From a virus, in the IMG/VR virus record IMGVR_UViG_3300036790_000261, positions 88,725-122,331 of that record: a stretch of DNA of 33,607 bases, one strand, 5' to 3'. Shown piece after piece: positions 28,049 through 33,607 of this stretch. Numbering within the stretch: the stretch's first letter is position 1; each line of letters begins with the position of its first letter. The notes below the pieces were generated by a model. The model was not told the origin of the DNA, ran no database searches, and saw only the letters and a list, made by a program, of their open reading frames with translations. Position numbers and translations under genes: made by a program.

Positions 28049-28062
28049 CTGCCACGTGGCAG
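28049..28062 (-). repeat. Palindrome copy 19 (centre ACGT)
   Basis: The TGA of the gene at 28063 abuts the core; GAGAGAACGGAGTAAGGGC precedes the next ATG. Confidence 0.9.
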
Positions 28063-28302
28063 TCAGCGCCAGCCTCCGGTTACGAATGCGTGCAGCCCGT
28101 GCCCCAAGGCAGCGATGATCAGGAACATGATCATGAATGGCCACAGCCACGCGGTGAATAGGCGGTTGATGTGCGTGTTCCGCTCTGCTGTGTGCTGCCA
28201 GTTACTGTCCTCTTCAAGTAGCTGCTTCCAGGACAGGAATCCGTACATGCCGCGCACGGCCAGCAGGTACCCGGCGATAGCTATTGTCGGTATCCACCAC
28301 AT
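28063..28302 (-). CDS. Membrane protein with two helices, 79 residues
   Basis: ATG at 28302 with GAGAGAACGGAGCAAGGC upstream. Membrane segments at each end (WWIPTIAIAGYLLAVRGMYG and LWPFMIMFLIIAALGHGLHA) separated by a polar loop EEDSNWQHTAERNTHINR. Role unknown. Confidence 0.7.
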   Translation of the reverse strand: MWWIPTIAIAGYLLAVRGMYGFLSWKQLLEEDSNWQHTAERNTHINRLFTAWLWPFMIMFLIIAALGHGLHAFVTGGWR

Positions 28303-28322
28303 GCCTTGCTCCGTTCTCTCAA

Positions 28323-28336
28323 CTGCCACGTGGCAG
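28323..28336 (-). repeat. Palindrome copy 20 (centre ACGT)
   Basis: Fifteen bases separate it from the stop at 28352. In sense the GAGAGAACGGAGCAAGGC leader of the next gene follows immediately. Confidence 0.9.
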
Positions 28337-28351
28337 TCATTAATGGACTGC

Positions 28352-28576
28352 TTAGTCGTTGGGATGCGGGATGGGGGTAATGACCGGGCCATGCCGTTGC
28401 CCGGCTCCTTCCTCTTCTTCGCGGCTGTCGTCGTTCTTGTCCTCAGTAGCGTTGTCCACGTCGACCAGGATGACCCCGCCCGCCCCCCGGCGCGAGTGAT
28501 AGCGCCAGTCAGGATGGGCGACCAGCAGCCGCGTGACCCGCCCCATGTCCTGCCGCGATGCGATCACCAGAGTCAT
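28352..28576 (-). CDS. Uncharacterised small protein, 74 residues
   Basis: ATG with GAGGTACCCGC upstream; overlaps the preceding TGA as ATGA. Begins TLVIASRQDMGRVTRLLVAH, a strand-helix unit, then GGVILVDVDNATEDKNDDSR and an acidic, disordered tail. No family recognised. Confidence 0.6.
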   Translation of the reverse strand: MTLVIASRQDMGRVTRLLVAHPDWRYHSRRGAGGVILVDVDNATEDKNDDSREEEEGAGQRHGPVITPIPHPND

Positions 28577-28677
28577 GCGGGTACCTCGCTAGTCAGTGAG
28601 TCGATCACCCGCATGAGGTCCGCGAGTTCTTCCGCGAACTGCGCGTCTGTTTCTGCCTGCCATTCCTCCGGCCCCAT
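28573..28677 (-). CDS. Small acidic helical protein, 34 residues
   Basis: GGAAAGGAAACGGCT precedes ATG. Product GPEEWQAETDAQFAEELADL then a short hydrophobic helix; stop overlaps the next start as ATGA. Very short, but the ribosome binding site and coupling support it. Confidence 0.55.
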   Translation of the reverse strand: MGPEEWQAETDAQFAEELADLMRVIDSLTSEVPA

Positions 28678-28707
28678 AGCCGTTTCCTTTCCCTGTGTCC
28701 CGTGCCA

Positions 28708-28769
28708 GGTAAGCACGCGGCAAGCCAACTGCCACGCGGCAGTCAGCTCACCGTGCGCCGGCCCGCTTA
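28708..28769 (-). terminator. Extended hairpin element, palindrome copy 21 (centre ACGC)
   Basis: Sense order: TAA stop, GGGCCGGCGCACGG, lower stem GGTGAGC with GCTTGCC (8 pairs, two wobble), palindrome core (28729-28742), then GCGTGCTTACC. Same outer parts as 21.6 and 29.5 kb with a different, still complementary, lower stem. Confidence 0.65.
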
Positions 28770-29111
28770 GAACGGGGGAGTGTGACAGGGTTCGGTAACC
28801 GCGTCGCCCTGATTCGCCGGATTGTCGTAGAAGTCTCGGTTACCGTGCCCGGCAATCGGCGTGACACTGGCATCGCGCCACTCAGTTCCGTCCCACGTGC
28901 GAATGACGATGTGCGGCGTGTCTAGGAACACGTCACCGGGGGAGCGCCGGCTGTCCCCGCACGGGTACACGGCCACGATGAACTGCCCTGCCGTGCGCAG
29001 CGATTTGTCTTGCGTGACGTAGTGATTGCCGAACCCCGCCCCCATGGGGTAGGCGAACGGGATGTTCCGGATGCGCGCGTGAGCGTTGTCACTGCTGTCT
29101 GTGAATGTCAT
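28767..29111 (-). CDS. Uncharacterised protein, 114 residues
   Basis: ATG with ACGGAGCAAGGGGC upstream. Beta-rich: RIRNIPFAYPMGAGFGNHYV, SLRTAGQFIVAVYPCGDSRR, VFLDTPHIVIRTWDGTEWRD; two Cys. No family recognised. Confidence 0.65.
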   Translation of the reverse strand: MTFTDSSDNAHARIRNIPFAYPMGAGFGNHYVTQDKSLRTAGQFIVAVYPCGDSRRSPGDVFLDTPHIVIRTWDGTEWRDASVTPIAGHGNRDFYDNPANQGDAVTEPCHTPPF

Positions 29112-29129
29112 GCCCCTTGCTCCGTTCGG

Positions 29130-29303
29130 TCAGACGGGGGTGAAAACAGAGATCGCGGTGGCCAGCAGCAATGCTGCCAGAATGAATATAAGCGCGCCTA
29201 TCACGCGCTTGAACTTGACCAGCGGCCGGCAGTAGGGCGCGTTCGCGTGTACCCCGACGCGCCGCGCGGGCAGGAACTTGACTCGCCCGTTGCTGTGTTT
29301 CAT
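29130..29303 (-). CDS. Membrane protein, 57 residues
   Basis: ATG overlaps the preceding stop as ATGA. Basic N-terminus (KHSNGRVKFLPARRVGVHAN) with one Cys, then a C-terminal membrane helix (VIGALIFILAALLLATAISV). Only a weak GCGGATTT-type site precedes it, so coupling may set its translation. Confidence 0.65.
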   Translation of the reverse strand: MKHSNGRVKFLPARRVGVHANAPYCRPLVKFKRVIGALIFILAALLLATAISVFTPV

Positions 29304-29467
29304 GACGAAATCCGCCCGTCCGGGCCACAGCCTACGTAGATCGGGCCGATCCAGCCGGCTACGTAGCCCTTCGGCAGGTCGAACGGGTGCCAGTAGTCGG
29401 TCGCGACGAATTCAACGCGGTACCGCGCGCACAACTCGCGCAACGCTGCCTCTTGCCCAGGGGTCAT
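29300..29467 (-). CDS. Uncharacterised small protein, 55 residues
   Basis: ATG at 29467 with GAAGGGAAAGCAGC upstream. Helical start (GQEAALRELCARYRVEFVAT) then Tyr/Gly-rich KGYVAGWIGPIYVGCGPDGR. No family recognised. Confidence 0.65.
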   Translation of the reverse strand: MTPGQEAALRELCARYRVEFVATDYWHPFDLPKGYVAGWIGPIYVGCGPDGRISS

Positions 29468-29496
29468 GCTGCTTTCCCTTCACTGTCTCGCGCTCA

Positions 29497-29556
29497 CGGT
29501 AAGCACGCGGGAGGCAACTGCCACGTGGCAGTCACCTCCCGTACGCCGGCCCCTAG
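29497..29556 (-). terminator. Extended hairpin element, palindrome copy 22 (centre ACGT)
   Basis: The most regular of the class: CGGGAGG pairs with CCTCCCG below the palindrome (core 29518-29531), an unbroken 15-pair stem with two wobble pairs, and GCGT/GTGC extends it beyond one mismatch. TAG stop just before it and GCGTGCTTACC after it, in sense. No U-tract. Confidence 0.7.
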
Positions 29557-29873
29557 CAGGAGATCAAGCGTTCCGATGACTCGTCCCACGTCTGCAGGAG
29601 CGCGGTCGGCGCATCCGTGGCCGGCGCATCCGTGGCCGGCGCATGCCGCGCGTGCCACTTGTCGACTGCCCATCGCGCGAATTTGATCAGGGCTACGATG
29701 ACTATTTCGTCGGCCTGCCCTGGGAATATCAGTGCCACGACGAACACGGTCATCACGATGACTTTGACCCATACCGGCCCCGGTATCTGCCTCCACAACT
29801 CGCGGAGCATGTCCTTAGCCCACCACCACAGCCACGCCACGCGGAACTGCAGCCATTCGCTGTAGTCACTCAT
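29553..29873 (-). CDS. Membrane protein with repeat tail, 106 residues
   Basis: ATG with AAGAGGGGAAAGAGCGC upstream. Trp-rich amphipathic start (WLQFRVAWLWWWAKDMLREL), one or two membrane segments (VWVKVIVMTVFVVALIFPG), and a C-terminal APATDAPATDAP from a 15-base tandem repeat. The interfacial Trp/Arg pattern recalls phage membrane effectors, but no family is assigned. Confidence 0.65.
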   Translation of the reverse strand: MSDYSEWLQFRVAWLWWWAKDMLRELWRQIPGPVWVKVIVMTVFVVALIFPGQADEIVIVALIKFARWAVDKWHARHAPATDAPATDAPTALLQTWDESSERLISC

Positions 29874-29935
29874 GCGCTCTTTCCCCTCTTGCTCACAGGC
29901 GACAGTTCAGGACTCACGCTTGCCATTCCCTTCAA

Positions 29936-29949
29936 CTGCCACGTGGCAG
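29936..29949 (-). repeat. Palindrome copy 23 (centre ACGT)
   Basis: The TGA of the gene at 29950 abuts the core. In sense a GGGAATGGC-type sequence and then the next gene follow at some distance. Confidence 0.9.
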
Positions 29950-30468
29950 TCAGTAGCGCGGGCTAGGGGAAAGCCTCCCGCTAGCCGTGGTCCCCGTTGG
30001 GTAGCTCTCGCCCGCGTCAAGAACGTCGCCGGCGTCGCGCGCTAGGTTCTGCCGCGCGCTAGCCCATCCCCGGTATCCCCCGTCGGTGCCGGCTGCCTCA
30101 GCCTCAGCAAGGGTTACCCCCGGGGCCACGCGCGTGCCGGCCACGCGGATACCGTGCGACGGTGTGACAGCCGGCGCTGTGGTGCGGGCCATGGCAGGCA
30201 CGGGATTGCCTGCAAAGTGCGCGGCGTTGGGCCGGAACGTGCCTCCGTACCGTCCGCCGTTGCGGCGGTTGGCGTTCGTGTTGACGCGCGGGCGCCGGCC
30301 AGTGCCTAGCCGCGTGCCGTCAAGTACCGACCCACGGTCTCCCGACGGTCCTCCGGTCATGGCCACGGTCGTGTCAGTAGCCTTGCGCGTCGCGGTGACC
30401 GGGGATACAGCGTGCGGTCGCATGCGCTCTTGCAGCCGCGCAATGACCTCGGCCAGTGGCTCACTCAT
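29950..30468 (-). CDS. Uncharacterised, mostly disordered protein, 172 residues
   Basis: ATG at 30468 overlaps the preceding stop as ATGA. Short helical N-terminus (SEPLAEVIARLQERMRPHAV), then a long low-complexity Gly/Arg/Thr/Asn stretch (RRPRVNTNANRRNGGRYGGT) with basic character and a final GRLSPSPRY. Nucleic-acid binding by a disordered basic tract is possible (inference). Confidence 0.6.
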   Translation of the reverse strand: MSEPLAEVIARLQERMRPHAVSPVTATRKATDTTVAMTGGPSGDRGSVLDGTRLGTGRRPRVNTNANRRNGGRYGGTFRPNAAHFAGNPVPAMARTTAPAVTPSHGIRVAGTRVAPGVTLAEAEAAGTDGGYRGWASARQNLARDAGDVLDAGESYPTGTTASGRLSPSPRY

Positions 30469-30752
30469 GATGCGCTGCACTCATTCAGTGAGCCGTTGCC
30501 GTAACTGTCAACGTCCATGGTGCAGGTGAGCGTCTGGCCGCTGATCACGGCGTGCGTGCGGTAGCTGTAGGGAGTGACCGGGCCGGTAGCCGGCGTACGC
30601 ATCGCGTAGAACGCGAACCCGATGGCAACGGCACTGAGCGTCATGCAGGTGACCACGTAGCGTCCGTAGCCGCGCGGCATGTTCCGGGGAAGGAACAAGT
30701 AGCCACCGACAACAAGCGCAATGCCGGCTAGTGCGATCTCAGAGAGCGTCAT
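30465..30752 (-). CDS. Membrane protein, 95 residues
   Basis: ATG preceded by GGAGGTAACCGC. Two membrane helices (SEIALAGIALVVGGYLFL and TCMTLSAVAIGFAFYAM), then an exported or periplasm-facing domain with two Cys (LTCTMDVDSYGNGSLNEC). Role unknown. Confidence 0.65.
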   Translation of the reverse strand: MTLSEIALAGIALVVGGYLFLPRNMPRGYGRYVVTCMTLSAVAIGFAFYAMRTPATGPVTPYSYRTHAVISGQTLTCTMDVDSYGNGSLNECSAS

Positions 30753-30780
30753 GCGGTTACCTCCGTAGCTGTGTCCGTGC

Positions 30781-30842
30781 GGTAAGCACGTGGCACGGGC
30801 CGCGCGTCGTTTGCGCGGTCCGCACCATGCGCCGGCCGGCTA
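30781..30842 (-). terminator. Extended hairpin element without the palindrome tip
   Basis: Outer parts match the others (GCCGGCGCATGG ... CCACGTGCTTACC in sense), but the tip is a different hairpin, CCGCGC-aaacgac-GCGCGG with flanking GG/CC. Outer GGT/CCA and GCGC/GTGC pairs hold with one mismatch. It supports a structure defined by its base, with an exchangeable tip. Confidence 0.6.
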
Positions 30843-30844
30843 GG

Positions 30845-31693
30845 TCACTCACTCACGGCCAGTTCCGCCATGCGCGCCACGATCGCGGCCGACAGCTCAG
30901 ACAGCATGTCGGTGTTGTCTAGGTCCGCGATGAATTCAGCCACCGCCGCCATGCTGAGAACGGGAACCATGCGCGTGACCGGCGCGGCCGGTGTCTTGCT
31001 GGCAGGGGTCTTGTCGGACGTGCCGGCCTTGCTAGCCTGCCCGCCGGCGGAGCGTGCCTCACTCGCGATGCCTAGTTCCTTGCGGTCACGCGCGACGGAC
31101 CGCGCGCCGGCCCCGGTCATGTCCGCGATGACCTGAACTTCGACCGTGTTGCCCATCGCCTTGACGACAATCTGGCGCGCTTTGGCGGGGAGCGCGAAAC
31201 CCGTGTCATTGTTCACGCCGATGACGCCCGAGTAGTACGCCGCGAGAGTCATCGGGTGACCGTTCCGCAGCTTCTTTCCCTCCCACGGGGCCAGCGGGTA
31301 GAGACGCACGATCACGTCGGCGAGCTTCATGGCCGCGTCCTCACCCGCGAACACCAGCGTTTCGGCGGAGTTTTCCAGCGCCGTGATTTCCGCCAGTTCC
31401 TCCGGAGTGTGCGCAGCGGCGACGGCAGCCGCCTCGGCCGCCGCACGCTTGTCAGCGGGCTTGACATCGGCGGGGTTGACGTCCGTGCGGACCGGCGACA
31501 CCTTGGCCGGCGGGGTGGTGGCCGGCGTCTTGGCCGGCGGGGTGGTGGCCGGCGTCTTGGCCGTGAGGATTTCGGCGAGTTGCACTCGGGTGACGCCACG
31601 GGTCACGGTGAGTCCGTTCTGCTTGGCGATCTTTCGCAGGTCCGCCATTGACATCGCGTCGTTGACGACGGGGGTGGCGACAGGAGTAGTCAT
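30845..31693 (-). CDS. DNA-binding protein with SAP/Rho-N-like domain, HTH and Pro-Ala-Lys repeats
   Basis: 282 residues; ATG 31693 preceded by AAAGGCACTCAC. N-terminal SMADLRKIAKQNGLTVTRGV with VTRVQLAEIL is a SAP/Rho-N-like helix-extended-helix. A 27-base tandem repeat encodes KTPATTPPA twice (linker). The middle (VFAGEDAAMKLADVIVRLYP) and MTGAGARSVARDRKELGI look like an HTH-bearing DNA-binding core; a Gln/Ser-rich linker and helical C-terminus follow. Its size and gene order make it a likely early or regulatory gene near the presumed right-hand promoter region. DNA-binding role inferred. Confidence 0.65.
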   Translation of the reverse strand: MTTPVATPVVNDAMSMADLRKIAKQNGLTVTRGVTRVQLAEILTAKTPATTPPAKTPATTPPAKVSPVRTDVNPADVKPADKRAAAEAAAVAAAHTPEELAEITALENSAETLVFAGEDAAMKLADVIVRLYPLAPWEGKKLRNGHPMTLAAYYSGVIGVNNDTGFALPAKARQIVVKAMGNTVEVQVIADMTGAGARSVARDRKELGIASEARSAGGQASKAGTSDKTPASKTPAAPVTRMVPVLSMAAVAEFIADLDNTDMLSELSAAIVARMAELAVSE

Positions 31694-31785
31694 GTGAGTG
31701 CCTTTCTCGGATTCTGTTCGTGCGATGCGCACGTGGCCGGCGTCATTCGCGGGGAATGATTCCGACCATGCACGGACGTACGATG

Positions 31786-31962
31786 TCAGTCGACGTCGAC
31801 AGTAGGGGCGCGGGCAGTGTCCAATTCGTAGCCCATACTCGCGGCGTATTCTGTGGCGTAGTCAAGCGCGGATTCTGCGCTTTCGGTGATCACGGGGACG
31901 GTCACGACCGTAAGCGCGGGAAGATCGTTTGTAACAGGTAGCGTGACGAGAAAATGTGTCAT
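31786..31962 (-). CDS. Uncharacterised small protein, 58 residues
   Basis: ATG at 31962 preceded by GGAGGTTACCGA. Beta-alpha fold: THFLVTLPVTNDLPALTVVT then VITESAESALDYATEYAAS. A 92-base gap after its stop holds no gene. It and the next gene share the ACGGAGGTTACCGA leader. Confidence 0.65.
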   Translation of the reverse strand: MTHFLVTLPVTNDLPALTVVTVPVITESAESALDYATEYAASMGYELDTARAPTVDVD

Positions 31963-31982
31963 TCGGTAACCTCCGTTACTCG

Positions 31983-32150
31983 TCAGGAAAAATCATTGAT
32001 GAATGCGGAAATACCGCCATCGTATTCGCGCTCAACGGCTAGATCGACGTCGTATGCGCCCATGGTGGACGCGTTACGGTATCCCCAATCGTGGAGAAGC
32101 TCACGCGCGTCATCCATTAGGACGATTGGGACGACAATGACAGATGGCAT
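31983..32150 (-). CDS. Uncharacterised small protein, 55 residues
   Basis: ATG with AACGGAGGTTACCGA upstream. Strand-helix-strand: PSVIVVPIVLMDDARELLHD, then GYRNASTMGAYDVDLAVERE. Similar in size and plan to the product at 31786, suggesting a tandem duplication. First gene of the leftward arm. Confidence 0.6.
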   Translation of the reverse strand: MPSVIVVPIVLMDDARELLHDWGYRNASTMGAYDVDLAVEREYDGGISAFINDFS

Positions 32151-32774
32151 TCGGTAACCTCCGTTGTGAGGTGACTGCCAGGTGGCAGTTTCGCGCGGCC
32201 CGCTGGTCTGATACCAGTGACACCCGTTGCCAGCGCCGGCGGTAGGGGTAAGCAATCGGGCCGCACAACTGAATGTGACTGCCAATCGCGGAATCCTGCC
32301 TGTTAGCGCCGCTAGTGACGGACCGCTTAAAGCTATGTGCTACATGATGTGCTACTTGCGTAGGGTTCCTAGAGCGCGATGACACTCGGTTGGCTTTCAC
32401 TGGGAACCGGCTATGTGCATGCCGTGCAACGGATCTCAGAACGGATCAACGGTGCAGTTGCCAGAATGGCTAGAAGCTACCGGCAAACGGTTTGTCATCG
32501 TGAGCGCTTACGCGCTTGACTAGGTGTGATGTACCGATTCCATCGCTTGCCAGCGCGCGTTCCGTGCGGGCAATGCGTGAAGCTGAATCGATCGATACGG
32601 TTTCTACGAACCGTTTAAACGTGGCGCTTGTCGGGCGCACTCTCCGGTGTTGAGTTTTCAAGTTTCGCGCGGGCACCTGCTTGGCACGCTAGCGCTTTGC
32701 CGGGCCGATGTTGTCAACTAGACCAACTAGACACAAGCTATGCGACGCGTGGCAGTTAGGTCAAATGTCAGCCA
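32151..32774. other. Non-coding region with likely leftward promoter and palindromes
   Basis: No convincing gene. Contains palindrome copy 24 (32175-32188, centre AGGT, plus-strand orientation), a degenerate half-copy TGACTGCCAATCGCGG (about 32278), ACGGTTTCTACGAACCGT (32597-32614, 6-bp arms) and a direct repeat AACTAGACC/AACTAGACA near 32720. A promoter for the arm should lie here, probably within a few hundred bases upstream of the start at 32150, but no unambiguous -35/-10 pair was found. Confidence 0.55.
32175..32188 (+). repeat. Palindrome copy 24 (centre AGGT)
   Basis: The last full copy, in plus-strand orientation, before the first minus-strand gene. Confidence 0.85.
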
Positions 32775-32790
32775 TGTGACGTAGGTCACA
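32775..32790. promoter_or_regulatory. CRP/GlxR-like palindrome
   Basis: TGTGACGTAGGTCACA fits TGTGA-N6-TCACA exactly, the consensus of CRP-family sites, including actinobacterial GlxR and Crp. Several further TGTGA half-sites lie within the next 120 bases. Host control of the arm's region is possible (inference). Confidence 0.4.
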
Positions 32791-33607
32791 CTGTGAACTA
32801 GCTTGCCTGCTAGAGATGAACACGCACGTGTACGCGCGCCCGTGAGAGCCTGTGACCTGCACTGACTTGCTGTGCGCGCTGTGATCATGCCTGTGACCAG
32901 CGTAAACGCGTGTATGCCCCTGTACGGCTTGTACAGCCAATCTGAGCCACCTAGGCACGCCGGCGGGTGATTCCATGGGGCAGGCTAGTTCGGGGATTTC
33001 GTACGATATGTCCGGTTTGTGTATACGTACAGGTCACAGGATCAGACCACGGTGTGTGTTCTATAGACCAATCGTTATACGCGTATGTTCGTATTGTTGT
33101 TCGTATTGACGCTTCTAGCTGCATACATGTACCACGTACAGTATCCCTACCTGTACGGTGTGGTATGCCAGCAGACGTCACACACGTGTGTACCTGCGTA
33201 CCTATCACGGTCACGGTGCAGGTCAGGCGCATGCTGCACGCTCACGTGCGTTGTGCTCACAGCTTCACTGTCATGCACTGTCACCCGTACACGTGCATGC
33301 CTGTACGTGTACGTGTGTAGTCGACCATGCACGTGTGTATTCGTACATGCACGTGTGCATGCGTGGCACTGACAGCATGACCATTCACTAGTGACAGTGG
33401 TACGCATGTGCATACAGCATGACCATGCACTCATGCGTACATCCGTACCACTGCCCAACACTAGTACGCATGTGCGTACGTCATGACCATTAAACGACAG
33501 GTGACCATTCCTCCGTACATCCGTACCATTAAAGGGCACTCGTACGCATGACCGTACAGGTATGGTCATCAGGACCACCCGTTTTTTGTCCCACCAGTCC
33601 CAGGGAC
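32775..33607. repeat. Right-end repeat region: GTAC/CATG-rich, alternating purine-pyrimidine
   Basis: No gene is supported: the many short frames lack ribosome binding sites and are shadows of repeats. GTACGCATG recurs at 33400, 33464 and 33542; CATGACCAT at 33376, 33418 and 33482; GTACATCCGTACCA at 33437-33450 and 33515-33528, defining about 64-78-base tandem cassettes. A fully alternating purine-pyrimidine run of 24 bases lies at 33342-33365. The base composition is visibly less GC-rich than the coding part. Candidate origin, terminal repeat or regulatory region. Confidence 0.7.

Noticed and set aside
18833-29949. All palindromes as simple intrinsic terminators
   Set aside because: Most have no U-tract, two are inside genes, and one abuts a promoter; only the 24.2 and 26.8 kb loci have a TTTT run.
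32470-32676. A 68-codon minus-strand frame in the right-end gap
   Set aside because: No acceptable ribosome binding site and no link to an operon; kept as non-coding though not excluded.
33147-33578. Several open frames in the GTAC/CATG repeat region on both strands
   Set aside because: They translate the repeats (Val/Cys/Thr/His-rich) and have no start signals.
1-33607. tRNA genes
   Set aside because: No T-loop consensus with matching acceptor stem was noticed on either strand by eye; a covariance search would settle it.

Overview
The window looks like part of the genome of a large, high-GC double-stranded DNA phage (or an element derived from one) of an actinobacterial host. This is inferred from the strongly GC-biased codons, the frequent GTG starts, the phage-type replication genes (D5/P4-like primase-helicase, split family A DNA polymerase, Ku, RNA-ligase-like nucleotidyltransferase, GIY-YIG and HNH nucleases) and the dense packing of very small genes joined by GTGA/ATGA stop-start overlaps. 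No virion gene lies in the window, so phage identity is an inference.

Left arm, plus strand (1-6.9 kb). A primase-helicase, cut by the window edge, is fused to a Pol I-type 3'-5' exonuclease. The polymerase domain is a separate gene 1.75 kb downstream. Between them sit a GIY-YIG-like gene, a conserved phage gene and two non-coding arrays built from about 100 copies of a 5-base NAGYN unit. The last unit of each array supplies the ribosome binding site of the next gene. A Cys-rich mini-protein, an excisionase-like HTH gene behind an apparently leaderless promoter, two small genes and an HNH nuclease follow, ending at a convergent hairpin near 6.9 kb.

Right arm, minus strand (32.15 down to 6.95 kb). 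About 70 mostly tiny genes are read leftward. Recognisable ones are an RNA-ligase-like enzyme (8.2-9.0 kb), an HTH protein (9.2-9.6), Ku (10.5-11.4), a DUF3631-like ATPase (13.2-14.3), a GMC flavin oxidoreductase (19.2-20.7), a muconolactone-isomerase-like protein (21.9-22.6), a phosphoribosyltransferase-like protein (23.1-23.5), an M20/M28-type metallopeptidase (24.4-25.4), a Cys-rich acidic protein (25.4-26.7) and a SAP-like DNA-binding protein (30.8-31.7). Many of the rest are single-pass membrane or zinc-binding mini-proteins.

The arm is punctuated by 24 copies of a palindrome CTGCC-NNNN-GGCAG. They usually sit between a stop codon and the next ribosome binding site, and the stop codon often forms the edge of the palindrome. 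At five loci the palindrome is the tip of a longer hairpin whose lower stem differs in sequence but always pairs. Two tandem hairpins with identical 15-bp stems and unrelated 30-base loops lie at 22.68-22.83 kb. The last 1.45 kb (32.15-33.6 kb) has no convincing gene and ends in tandem repeats rich in GTAC, CATG and alternating purine-pyrimidine tracts, possibly an origin or genome end.
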